64,000 bases of DNA from Balanoglossus misakiensis (Eukaryota > Hemichordata), in assembly GCA_040954595.2 (NCBI GenBank), contig CM082582.2:4154001-4218000 (forward strand), read 5' to 3'. Within the stretch, counting starts at the first letter, position 1. Every line of letters starts with the position of its first letter. This document shows positions 12,559 through 26,227 of the stretch, piece after piece. The notes under the pieces are model-generated. The model made no database searches. It was not told where the DNA came from and was given only the letters and a program-made list of their open reading frames with translations. Both the position numbers and the translations under genes were made by a program.

Positions 12559-15500
12559 GTGCATATATCCCTGTGTGTATTTCAACGTTAATGAGATGAA
12601 TTAATCCTGTGTTTATAATCCGAAGACAAAAGAAAGTGAGAATTAGCGCTTGCTGTATGATTCAGAAGATGTTTGCTTGGTTACTGTATATCCCATGTCG
12701 GTATGGGATAAGTGACTTGATCATGCATGCATTAGACAGACCCCACACAGCTTGTCATTATTGATGGCCAACATACTCTGGTGAAATTAATGAGGTGTTA
12801 TTAATTGATGAGTGATAATGCAGTTGGGAATTTCACAGTCCATGAAAATTTGATGTCGCATCAGTTTTACAAAACACTTTACCAGAGTCTCATTGTCTGT
12901 GCATCTCCTTGAAAATAAATTTGAGTGGAATGGAACTCATCAATCTTGAGACTTTCATTAGGATTAGATACAGTGAGAATAGATTCTCTCGTTCTGTAAA
13001 GATGGTTCATCAATTAATTAAGTTAAAATTTTCTATCCGTAATTGTACTTCATAAAATTTTAAATCTAAAGTAAAAATTCATATTTTTATGATGACTGAT
13101 GTCAGTTAACTTTTATGCTTTATAAAAAAATATAAAAGGAAATGTAAAATTTTGTAAATAATTTCAAACATGAAGTGTAAATTTTAATGCTAAAATATGT
13201 AGGTGGTGTTCTTGTTGTTGCACGCATTGTGAACCAGAAGAGCAACTCTGCAGCAGAACTTGCTTTTCGCAATGCAATGCCAACCCTGAAGCTTTCACTT
13301 TACCTTGTAAATGTCACTCACAATGCACTGAGAGTAAATGAAATGGAATGATAGAGAATTTCCCCCCACGTCGTCGGTAAATGGAATTTAGAAAAGTTGG
13401 TGTGCACACTTGCACAGGTGAGATGCTAGGCGCACCACTGAAGTGAGTTAAAACACTGCAGCAGGGAATGCAAACCAAAGTAAATACTTTTACAGTGTGC
13501 CGATGTGTATACACCTGTCAGCTGCAAGACCCAACTTGAATGAGTAAAGGGACTCAGAATGATGGCACTTGTCTACTCAGTATGCCATGCGACCCTTCAG
13601 ATTAAGTTTTCAAAAGGAACTTAGGCTTTGTTCTTTTCACGGCGAAGGAAATCTTATATCACCGGGCTGAGGGAGTTAGTGGACAAGGGAGGGGAAACCA
13701 AAACCAATTGCTGATAATATCAGGACATGAGAAAATATATCTCTGTGTAATGCAGTGTAATGCTGGGAACACACGTACACACATGCAAGCAGAGCTACAT
13801 GTACCACAGCACAGCAGCTAGTAGTAACACTATTTCACAGCAATTGCAAGTGATGGCCTAAATAAGGAAATATTAGGTGATACCCATTTGTCAGTTCAAA
13901 GAAACTTGCACGCAACTTTGACAGTCAGCACATTAAATAGAATTGTTTTGGAATTCTAAACTGGCGTGAACTGCATGATTACCGGTAGTACTAGAGCCAA
14001 AGTCAGAGTGTGTGTGTTATACCTATCGATGTGGCTTCAATGATGTATTGGCAGGTATTACGACACACAATGTACCACAGCATATGCTCACATCACAACA
14101 CACAGCACAACACTCAATACATGTAATACCATTATGCACACACACCCTCACACTGCGCATACAACTGCATGGGTAGCGCCACATACATTATTGAAAAAAA
14201 AACATACATGTAGCACATCATCATCTTGATCAATTACAACTTTTCTATATGAGACTGTGTTTTTAGAACAAAATATTTGATAATCATTCTCTGAACAGTG
14301 CAATTGAACATAAAAGTCGCTTCTTATGGTTTGGAGGAAGATATACATCTGTCTTGCAACTGTATCCGAGTGTTGAGTATATTATTTGGTTTACTAGGAT
14401 ACAAAATGAAGGCTCCCAAAGAATCGTATCTCTTGAAAGATCTAGTTTTAATGCTGGGAGCCAACCCATATGATATCAATATGTACGAGAAAAGCTATGG
14501 CAACAAGACTATATGTTCAATACTGTATTTCGATTCTCTGACTACTCAACAGTCTAGTTAATCAATTAAATCTTATTGATTTGAATGCCCACAAGTATTC
14601 TGATGATCTTCCCGTCCTGAACTGTATTAGGTGGCAATGAACTTATGGGTAAAATAGGTGACGACTAACTTGACTCAATATGCTGGTTTTCAATTTATTG
14701 TCATTCAGTTTCAAGTTTTATGTAATTTGGTTTTTGTGTCTATGATCGTTTTTGGCGCAAAAATCACAAATAAAAAAAAATTCTTTATATTTGAGTGAGA
14801 ATTTGTTGGGATATAAATTCTTAATATACACGTAGTCTTTTTGTCAGATTGAAGTAAAAAGTTAAAAAAAATAGTGATAAGTTTGCAGCATCGGTAACTG
14901 AAATTTATAGTTTGGAAGATTTTGTGCAATTCTATGAAAAAATAAAGTTTATATTTAAATAATCAGCATATTGGAAAATTTCTGTAACGCAACTGACATT
15001 GTAATTCTGTTGAAGTGGAAATATAACAGTTTAGACATGTTCTCAGCACACTTTGTTCTATCTAAATAAACAAAAAAGCTGTCAAAAAGATAATTGTTGC
15101 TAAATAATTATGAAATATCAAAAATTGTGATCAGTTGAATGTTGACTGGTTTGTTAGTTGTACAATCTGAACTAAATATCTCAGTTTCACACTGCTGTGA
15201 TGTGCAGCAGCTGTAGTAACATTACTATTCCAGTTTAGCTGTGGGTAAAGTGAATTATGTACCAGTCCTGCTAATATTGATTATTGCCCATCACCGCCCC
15301 TGGAATATTGAATGCAGATTGCCAACATATGTGCTATTTTCCAACTTTCGTCATAATGAAATTCTTTTGTTTCAGCGCATGTATGTTACAGTTGAAACCA
15401 TATGTATTTTAATATGGACGTATCCTAATTTTTTTTAAATGTAAACAAAGACAAGTCCCCACACAGTCTGTTACAGCTGACTGGCAACTGCTGGTCCATT

Positions 15501-18500
15501 TGTTGGCACCAGATGGAGACCAACTTTTGGGCTCTCTATGTGAGTTGCGATGAATACTATGGCTGCCTGTTTGATCTATTGGAATGTTGAGTTGTGGCAT
15601 TGTTTGTTAGACGAAAGCGTGAGATTTCTCAGATGTGGCATATTGATTGTTTTTCTTTCCACTGTCATTTTAGGCTGCGTAATATTGAACGCGATGTAGT
15701 ATTTTCTTAGCTCTAAATTGTTTCAGCTGAACTCGGAAGCCCCAGCCTTGCTTTAGTCTCAAGGAAACCTTTGGCAAAATATGGTTAGAATACTGTCTAC
15801 TGAACTCGGCTAAAGCGGTTGTAGCTTTAGAAAATGTCTGAGAATGTTCTTCATATGTGACACGGACAAAAACGACAGAAAAACCAGAATATGTAATTGT
15901 TGTGTATAAATTTATTTTTTTACTGATAGTTGAAGTGAAATGTAATGGATTACATGGATAGGATATTGCATGGTCAACTTGATATTTCCTGGTTCTCAGA
16001 ACATTATCTCATGACTATATTATATCATGTGTGTCTTATATGAATTTGCACTAGTTTAACGCAAAGAAAAAAGACACTTTCAGGAAATGGTTATACAATG
16101 CAATATCATCAATGTCCTGCCTCAATCGTCAAAATTACGTCAAAAATTGAATTTCATTTTGATTATAATACTAATTTTGTATTGTGTAGGATTAATTAGA
16201 TTGTAAATTATATTCGAGAGTTGTAAAATGTTGAAAATGTTGAAATTGAATTAATCAGCACTGAGTGCATGGAATATTTCTGACATTTAACTTGTGTAAA
16301 AATGCTGTGTGACCTGTAATGTATCGAATAGTACTCCTATAATAAGTTATTATTCAAAGACAGTTCTCACCATATTTGGCTTGAATTTTTTAACGTAGCC
16401 TTTAAAAGATAACATTGAACAAAGTTTTTGTGTTGCCAAAACTCATGAATATTGAAAAATAAATAAATGGTACAGTGTAATACTCGTTTACTATCAACAG
16501 ATGCAGACGTCGAGCATCATAAATTTTCCATATGGTAAATCCTTTAACCCCCATTAAAAATGGAATATCCCTAACAGTATCAGTTACTGTGAATCTGCCT
16601 GTATACATGTAATTTTAATACCTGTTTATAAGCATGAGACATTGGTAGGTGTCTCAGTAAGATGCAAGTCTTATGGCTTAGAGTTCATTTCATTGGAAAC
16701 TAACATCTTGCGCTGTTGACGAGCAAAGACACGATTCGTGTCGGGTCAGGTCTGCCTAAAAACCTCGCTTGACTGCGGAACATGTACATGTCATATTTTT
16801 AACAAGCAATTTGTGGATGCGACCAACCAGCAAATGTGACTGCAACAGTTGGGGGACTTAATTGACAGCCAGAATAACTATAATTTCAAGCTACAGTCTA
16901 GACTTTATACTGGTCAGCACTGCCTGTGTATACGCAGGAATCGGACATCGCAGCAAGACCGCAGCAAAGCGGTTACATCTGTTTGTGTGTTACTGCGGTG
17001 TGTTTTTGCCGGTCTGTTTGGGATCCAACATTTTAGCTGTAAGTACTAATTCACTCTTGTGCAAACAGAGCGTGCTTGATGGTGAATTAATTGCTGTGTG
17101 AATAGATGTTTATGGCTGACCACTGAGGTGTGAATTGTATCGGAGGTGTTACTGCAAAACTTGTCACACTCTCCACCCTTTGTGTTATTCTTCTTTGACG
17201 AAGCTGGCTCAACACTTCACAAAAATAAACATAAAATAGTGTTTTACCGGAGGAGCACTATACATAATTCGGAAATTTATCAGAGAATAAAAAAACGCCC
17301 TGTGTTTAATATTTTTCTGTTTTACGCGAGTATCTGAACGGAATATTTCATGACCATATGGATGACTGCGTTTGAGTATTTATAGCATGGTTTTTAGTTG
17401 TGCTTAACAATTAGCACCAGCATGTTGACTCTAGTTTGGTGATCAGTGTGTGCATATTGTCACCAGGTCAAACCCAATGCAGAAATACAGTATTTGGATG
17501 ATGAAGATTGTGTTTTTTGTATTTACTTGGATGGTTTTCATCATATGTGGTGTAAATCCATCAGGGCCGTGCTCTGAGATAACAGACGTCAGTAAGCTTT
17601 ACACATATGTGCATTGATGCATCTGCCAGCAAAGCATCATGTGTTTGGGAAGGCTGTACGTAGTTTAATTCTGCACTGGCTTTCCAGAACAATAATTGGA
17701 ATGCAGTCGTACAAATTGAGGTTCATCGCGTGGGACAAGCTCTCATCCACTTCAGTCCGTACTCCGAACACATCTTTGCTGTTTCAACACACCCTCATTC
17801 ACATAAATTCAAATTGACTATCCAAAATATCATTCGTGTGAATGATCCTATTAAGTAGAAATGAAAATGTTTTACAGTCAAATGGGCCATGAAAGAAATT
17901 AAATAATCAAATAAATAAAATAGAACAGTTTCTAGCAAAGTAAGTTAAACGTGAAGAATATTAGTATGATTAGAAAACATTATTGATGTATATTTCATAA
18001 TATAAAAACAAAACCACATTGACTTGAGAGTTTACACAAATGATTATATTGATTGTTGATGCTATCACTCATAACAGTGTATTTACGAAACACAAAAGCC
18101 AGGTCAGTTAACACAATATTGTAACAAGTCTATTGTGTTGTTCTGTAGTATAATAGTTATTTGTTAACATTTTATGTTAAAACTAATGTAATGTAGCATT
18201 GTCATATAAAAAGACCAAGAGAGCACTTTGTTTAGTTTAACTTAAGGCCAACATTCCCTTTCTTGACACAAGCCATATTTATTGAAAAGAACAAGAAAAA
18301 ACACTCTCGGTTTTTTTCTTCATATGACAACACAATATATTGAATAATATTTATATTTACATTCCTATCAGTCTAAACAAGTAAATACTTTCTCAAAAGA
18401 TGGCTACCTGATCTTCCACCCCATATTATCTAGTTCGATAAGCTTCCATCTACATCTGCAAATGGCTTGGTCCTATAGCAAGGAATGAAGTCATTTAGTT

Positions 18501-21500
18501 GAATTATTTAGATGTTATATCGAGGAAGTCAATGATCCATGACAGCCAATAACACAACTTAAAGTAAACACTCTTATGAAATAAATATCACCAAAATGCT
18601 TAAATATTGCAATTTGCTTTTACTCGTATTTCACAGCAAATCTTTTTAGGGTAGTTTTATTTTGCGAGCATGTAGTAATGTGAAATGTTGGTGAAAGGTT
18701 CTGTCAGGAGATTGCGTGGTGGCATTTTATAAATGTCTGTTGTAGCAACAAGATGACCCTGTCACAGTTATAGACATCTATTGTGAGATGGCAGAACTAC
18801 AAAATTGTGAGATGGTAGTGGATGCTCCATTTTGTAGTCGTATCCTTGGAGACAGACCGTGGCTCTTCCACTGTACTGCGTCCAATTTCCTTATCTCATT
18901 CAGGTTTTTCCACAGAGCTGGTCTCAGAGGATCTAATCATTTGTTAGTTTGATCTATCTACATGTTGTCTTGACTTCAAAGTCATCATGTTTCCATAGCA
19001 ACCCCAGTGATCAGCAATCTTCATCACCAAAGTGTATTTGTTTAAGATTAAGCCCTATAGCCAAGTACATTTTTAACCAAAGACAATTTAACATAAGACA
19101 TTTTCCAAGAAATATCTGACCGTGTGCCCCATGAATTCACAGTGTGCACTGCCCAAAACCAGACTATGCTGTTAGATCAACAACACTAGGACCATGTAAA
19201 TGTGAATATATCTGAATTGCATTTAGAAATTGATGTTGCAATTGGTTATTTTTGGGATTCTTACAACTGTGTGTGTGATGTGATGTGATGTGATGTCTTT
19301 TTTAATTTCAAATATTGATGCACTGTTTTGATATACATGTATTCCATGCACTTGCTTATGGCACAGTCTGTATACTGATGGCAAGTTGATCTTCATTTTG
19401 ATGTTACTGCATCTTAAAGATGATGGTGTGATGGTGTCTTGTGACTTTTTTGGTCTTGATGAAATTATCATCAATTGGTTGCAGGGAAAATGTACTGATC
19501 GGTTTGAAATGGTTACAGTTGGAGTGCTTTGTGTTTGGTTTTATGTGTCATTTGGGTGTGTTATCATATTTTCATTTTTGCCATGGCAACCTTCTGGCAG
19601 TTCAAAGTATGCTACATGTAGATACTCATTAACACAGCCTGACATTGGACTTTTTAGGGTTTCAGGTCAAGGTGGTATCAGTGACCTTTACCCTTTGACC
19701 TCAAGCCAGCTGGTTTATAGCAACAACTGTTAATTCTTGCGTTTCCTACATTTTCATGTACTGACTATTCTGAGTCAGTGTTGGTTTACAGGAAACGTAT
19801 TTTGCAAAGAGGTCATGAGGTGAACTGTAGAGGGCGTTAATGCATAACCCAAACTGATATATTCCCATAGCTCTTTACTTCATGGTTTTTATGTTGCTTT
19901 AATAAAGGGCTTCCGTTTCGCGAATCAAGTACATTTTTGGTTGGCTTCCTGCTTGCCTTGTGCTCTTCAGTGATTGGACGAAGCAGACCTCATTACCATC
20001 ACCTCTAATTTACATATGCCCATATGTGGTCTAAAGCTGGCATGTCACAGTGTGTGTCTTTTAATGACCACTTGGTTGGTGCACTTATTTTCCATGTGGC
20101 CACCCAGTGAAAATCACTGATTGGCTAAATCTTTCAATGATATTAAAACCATTGCTAAATCTGTCTTGAAGTGACATATAGAGCCAAACAGAAAAACTTA
20201 GAGGCATTTTGCAAAATATATGAAATATAAAATGAACCTCATTGTTCTTCAACGCTTTTGATAAGTTTTGTCTTGTCGTTGACAATTATAGCATCAAATG
20301 AAAGCTGAATCGTGTGACTGATACTACAATATGTGTGTCTGCCTATCTCATATGTCAATACTCCCTATTATGTACAACTCTTCAAAATTTCGTCTGACAA
20401 AGCAACTTGAGAGACTGCATTTAGATTGTCAACTGCTATTTTATATGAGCATAAGTATATAGTTATATAGTTGAAGGTGATCTTATGAAATGAGATGAGA
20501 TCCTGTCAGAGATTTGGTGTGAAATGCAGGTGTTGTTTTTGAAGGCCGTTCTCCTACTTTGTTACCACCAGTGGTGTTTCCAGAAATGTCAAAGTGGAGG
20601 GAATGTAAAAATAACACACAAAAAACAAGAGAAATCATATGAGAGTTATACACAATTAGATGAGAGTTGTGTGCATCATTGATGATGAGGAGAAGCAAGA
20701 GAAAATCCCATGTGACAATGGCCGTATCCTGTGTTGCTGCAACAGAAGTGTTAATGTGTGAAGGTCAGCTGCCAAATCAGACTGCAAAGAGTGTCTCCAG
20801 AGTTTCATGGCTCATGTCCGTTGTCAAGTTGCCCAAACAAATCAGAGTCTGAGCAGAATAATTACTACGTAGCAGTGAAAGCCCTTAGCTTATATCTTTT
20901 CCCTACAGCCTGCAATTAAACTGCTTATTATAACATTGTTTCTCTCGGGGTGATGATAAAATTTGGCTAAATTCCCTCAAACCTCATCAAGCATTAATAT
21001 TCATGATATTCGTGGGGGGGGGGGGGGATTCACCCCTGTGGACATGTTGGCACCCCTAGCAATTTGTCAAGCGATTGGGGGCATGCCCCACCCCCAAAAA
21101 TATTCTTGCAGAGGGGCACATATCCCCCTGTTGATGCCATCAAGGGTGGATCACTGACCAACTTTTACAGAAGCAAAGACTGACATTTAAGGCAGTATTT
21201 CTAACACATTGATTCTGTACTGCACACATTTTCATTAATAATGCATGAACAAAACTTGAAATAATTTGATTGAACGTCTGAAATGTTTGCTTTCGGAAAA
21301 TGAGTTTTGCATTTGCACAATATAGTTGATATTTTCTTTACAGCAGTGAAAAACACAGTTTCATCATATTTGATTTTAATGGTTTACTTGTATCCTTGCC
21401 AATGTGGTAGAAATATTACTTAATATTTAATAGTGAAAGTACAGACCTCGCTGGGACTGTGTATAAACAAGGTGTAGGGGATGAAACAAAATTCATTGTA

Positions 21501-24500
21501 TTGTCAAAAGATGGATCCAAACATTATATTGATTTGAGCATCTGGCATTGGCTTAATACCAAATGGAAGAGTTTCAGAATTCCACATTGAAAAGAAGATT
21601 GAAAAGAAGAGATTTGTCACAAAGTATTGTCCCATGTGAGGGTCACATCTGGTCCGTCACTGTTCGCTTTAGTTGCAATAAAAGAGTGTGTATTACTCCC
21701 ATCTGCCTGCACAGTTGTAATCACCAAAGGCAAGAGTGCTTTTACCTTGTTTTATTTTCATTGTCAGAATGGAAAAAAAGGTTGTCATTTACTTGATATA
21801 TTAGCAAATGGTCCAAAAATTTGTTTGGATTTCATTGTGATGCTATGGGCGAACAATATGGTCTACAAAGTAACAGTTTGCTGGCCATGTTGGACCTGTC
21901 AATCATAACGGTTGCCACGGTTACTCTTCGGGGTTGCGTCAACACTCGCTTGCATTAACTGCAACACCTATCAACAAGCGTGCAACAAATGCTGTATTGC
22001 AGCAAAGCATGTGGATCCTCTACAGCATCACAGATCAGCCATTGGCATAAAACTTGAAAGAAATGTGCTTTGGTCACGTTGGGTGTGATACTAGCCTATG
22101 CATATGAGTGACATCGTCTGTGGCCACATCTTGTTTGCATAATTTGTTAATATCAAAATATCATCTTCGCCTGCCAAGGTCTTGCTCTCCGAAAAATAGA
22201 CCCTGGCAGAACCAGTGCTCAGAGCGTGTCTGTTAAAGCGCCACCACATGTTAGCACATGACCTTTAAATAGCCAGTCACGTAATCGCTTACAACCAGCA
22301 CATTGATAGTAGTCAACTTCAAGATGGTGATAGCTCACTAGGATCAACTTGAGCCTCCCACTAACTTTCCAGCTGCCCAGAAAGAAACCTTGACGGGAAG
22401 CGTTGGCGTAAAGATTCGCCACAAACAGCTGATATATATTTTTTTAGAATAGTGACCTCCATCCCCTATTAAAGCAGTACTGCTCATTCAGTACATACCG
22501 TACACCTCACACTGTTCAGCTAGTGGTCAGGCTGGGAAATATACATACAGAAGTTATACAATATTTTTAAAAATTCCACCTTATAAAGTAAGCAGACAAT
22601 AGATGAAGAGAGCTTTCAAAACAGCAACACTAACAAGTAAATATGTATGGAAGCAAAGAAGTACCATATTGTATTTGGAAGAACACAATTAGTATATGCC
22701 TGTAAAATAAAGTCAGCAACGCTAAAGTCAACTCATTGTCTCACTTGTTAATCAACTGCAAACAGATATTAAAATATCTAAAGGTTTCGTGCAATGATTT
22801 CACATGTACTGGTAACCTGTCATCTATTATATTTTTAGTAGTGACTGAAGGAGGTTTTATGATCCGAGGTACTTACATTATTGTCACGATATTGTCATTA
22901 TTTCATCAGTAATTCCAAAATCTACCAGTAGTTTGTTGTGCCCTAATAATAGGATTTTGGGCCAAAGCGCCAATGTCTTATCGCTGTTTGGTATTTATAC
23001 TGGTAGGTTTGAGACTGGCCTCATATACCAGTACATACACATGACTTGAAACATTAATTATAGATTTGATACACTATTTAATATTTGATCTTATCAAAGG
23101 CAGCACGGCATATGTTATTAAGCCCTTGTTTTTTTTTAAATAAGCAATGAAAACATCGCCATCTTAGTCAACAGATGACTTTTATGTATATTACACCCAA
23201 GCTGTCTCATTACTGAAACACATATGGTCAGGAAAACTGTTTGTCATAAACTTGGCTGTTCTCACGCTAAAACAAACCATTCTGTGTATACACATGGATT
23301 GAAATACCAAAATCATAAGAATTAACACATTCAAAGTTTACTTTTGTTAAATATTATTGAGTGTAGTTAGTCACTTAACAAACATTTTGTGTTAAAGGAA
23401 TTGCTTTGATTATTGATTGCATTCACAGGGAATAAAAGTTAAACTGGTTTGAAAGAAAGACTTGTTTGTATTACAGCTATCGAAACAAAGTAAACATGGT
23501 AAACAGTGCAAAACTATTGTCAAAGCCCTGTTACTTTCCCTTGCATGATTCTTGTTTTCAAATGGATAAAAGGGTAGTTATAACTGAGTGCCATAGATCA
23601 AAGCTTATCTTTGTTATCATTGGAAAGAATGACTGGCACTTGCATAGTATGGGGGACATGATCTCTTCCCTGTGCTCGACGTAAAAGCTGTACTCCGCTA
23701 GCATGTGTAAACTACAAATGAATGATGCAAAATGTATTGATATTATTAAATAAAATGATGGAGATGGAGTTGTCAGGTAACTGCTGAGTGCAGAGGTCAG
23801 CCATGGTCATTAAAAATGGATTTCTCCATTGTCAGTGTTGAAAACGTTCAAGCATATACAAACAGTTCTGGATTCCTGAGATCAATTATTTCATCATCAT
23901 TTGTTTGAAGAAATAAACTTTTGTTGAAGTTTAGCATGTATGCAACCATAGTTAATTCAAGCCACACCCATCCTGGCATACACACTTCCGATACTAACAT
24001 CCAAGCCAAAATTGAATTTACTCAAAAGTTATTATTATCATTCCGGCCATAGTCTGCTAAAGTTTGCCTTCCTTCTTCAGATAACCAGTGAATGAACCCA
24101 AAAAACCCTGTGATGAACTGTTACTTATTTTTAGCTTTAATACAATGTTTAAAAAAATAAACTTGATTATGTGTAGAGAGTAGGTGATTGCTGTTTAAGT
24201 AGGTAAATAGCTAAACAATGACAAAGAAACCATATTGTACAGGAAGAGTCCATTATTTGTTAGGGGAGGGTGTTATGCAAAGTGGGGTCATTCACAAGAA
24301 AAGAAAAGGATGCACCATCCTTAGAAAACTGCAAAATAGTTAGTTTGACCTTTGTTGTCCAAGACAGTTCACTAATTAGTATTATTACAACTAGTAAGTG
24401 ATATTTGATGGTACGTTACAAACTTGGTAGATGCTTGTTTAGATGTACAAATTTTTTTGAATCATATGAATTAATAGTACATGATGTGTAGTATTTTTTT

Positions 24501-26059
24501 GTCAAATTGATACCAGTATCAAGCGTTGACATCCATCAAATCTGATTATTTATTCCAATGACTTGTAAAGTAACACAAACATTTGAAAAAAGAAATTAAA
24601 CAAAAATAGTGTCATTTTTGAAGTAATTTTGAAGAAAGTCCATCAATTTTCTTGCACGGGAGTTGACATTATAAGTTTTGGCACATATACATACCATAGG
24701 CCAATTAAACCGTAAAGGTATAGTACTGAAATCAAAATCAGTTCTAGTAAAAAAGTTTTTGAACTAGAATTTCTGTCTATTGGTCCAAAGTTACATACCA
24801 GTGTAGTTATCGACCAACTTTCTGAAAATAGTCTCTTGTTGCTGGCAGACCCCCACCATCTCATTTTAAAATACATCAGAAGCCAGCATGCAAAACCCCT
24901 GGTACAACTGATTTATATTTAGCAACAACTGCATCATAATGGTGGCATCCCTAGTGTCACAAAACAAAGCATGGGGGCCACCTGAGTTGGCAACCTTTGA
25001 ACTGAAACTCTGGCTAATCACACTGACTATAAGTCTTGCATGATCTCATTGAGGATGCTGCTATGAACCCAGCTGTAGCTTGCCAGGTAGGCTGTCGACG
25101 CTCAAATTCCGCACTCTAGTTTTCTGGAGAGTTCACGCACATTTCTGCAGTCTTTGCCGAATGCCAAAGTAAATTTCAAGTAATTTGGGTATTGCTTAAA
25201 CACATACCCATGTCAGCCAGCCAATGCAGGCTATTGTTATGTATGACTGTTGTCGCTGAACAGAAGGACAAGCATTTGTGAATCAGCTGTATTATCATAA
25301 CAAAAGCAGATTGGCTGGCATCCTGTGTTCTGGAAATTGTCTGGCCACTCCGGCTCCTTTGTGCGCTAAATGAGCTGTTGGCCCTTTTGTAGGGCGCACA
25401 CAATAAGCGAGGGAACATGTGTTCTATGCACCTGGACTTGCCTGCACATATCTGAGACCATTCACATACACGCAGTGATAGGGGTAGGGATCATCCACTG
25501 TTTAGTCTCATCGTGTGGGCCCACTGACTACGCCGCACAGCTAGGACATTAGTATCACTGCCTGGCAAAGCAAACACACTGGATTTGTAGCAGCTCGTCA
25601 TTCATTCTCCTAGCGGTGCATTAGCCAGACATCTTCATGGTTAGCAAAACAGAGAGACAAGGTTGGTTTGTGACACGGAATAATGTGTGAACTGGGACAC
25701 TTTCAGTATTCCAGTCAATGTTTTTTTGACCATGTAATGTAATTTTTTTCATATTGTTTATTTAGCAACGTGGTGTATTACCATATAGCTTTCAGTTTTT
25801 CTCACCTCCTCACAACCTTTTCAATTTAATTCTCTCAATGCAGTGCGTTCACTTTTGTCCCTTCCATTTCAGTATTGTTTATTGATTTTACCGACTTATT
25901 TTCTCCCTCAATATGCTCTTTAATAGCAAATTTGAAATGAAAACATGTCTTTACAGGCTCTACAACAGGAAGCAGTTTCCTCCAACATGTACAAGGCCAT
26001 TTGGTCCCATTTGAAATGCGACTGATTTTGTTTTTTTTATGTGCTGCTCTTTGTTATAG
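12559..26059. other. Long non-coding stretch, no gene recognised
   Basis: I see no exon with family resemblance on either strand. Simple sequence includes CA-rich DNA near 13740-14160, TGATG repeats at 19267-19293 and a G run at 21015-21027. A diverged relative of the TTAA MITE at 45401 lies near 20095. The longest open frames (for example the 115 aa one starting near 19386) have no recognisable motif. As the first corepressor exon seen starts in phase 1 behind a splice acceptor, an upstream leader exon may sit here undetected. Confidence 0.5.
20090..20140. repeat. Diverged fragment of the TTAAAGGTATAC MITE family
   Basis: The words GCCACCCAGTGAAAATCACTG and ATTGGCTAAATC match, with substitutions, the interior of the MITE at 45401-45595 (GCCACCCACTGAAAATCTGTG, ATTGGCTAGATC). 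Terminal repeats were not found, so this is an old fragment. Confidence 0.5.
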
Positions 26060-26227
26060 ATTACATAGAACCAAGCATGCCTGATTCGCCAGCTGATCAA
26101 GGCAGTGCCAAGACTGCTGCCTCGACGCAGCAGCAGCAACCGCAGTGTTCCCCGACGGGACAGCCACCAGTTACAACAATGTCTGTTCCCACCCATTCCA
26201 GATCAGTATCCACCAGTTCCGGCTCAG
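26060..26227 (+). CDS. CBFA2T: MTG corepressor exon A (N-terminal MPDSP exon)
   Basis: The acceptor is TTGTTATAG, and the exon opens with two bases completing a codon (phase 1), reading .YIEPS then MPDSPAD. The donor CAG|GTGAGT is at 26228 and leaves one base of a Gly codon. It encodes residues 1-50 plus any upstream extension, rich in Ser, Thr, Pro and with a QQQQ run. In the same frame there is a TGA at 26023, so an unspliced 5' extension could not supply an earlier start; Met 26077 is the first usable ATG unless an upstream exon is spliced in. Confidence 0.88.

Noticed and set aside
25957-26025. Possible exon after TTTACAG at 25950-25956
   Set aside because: The acceptor-like sequence is followed by a short open stretch, but all routes into the known exon at 26060 meet a stop (TGA at 26023 in the corepressor frame) and no donor is near.
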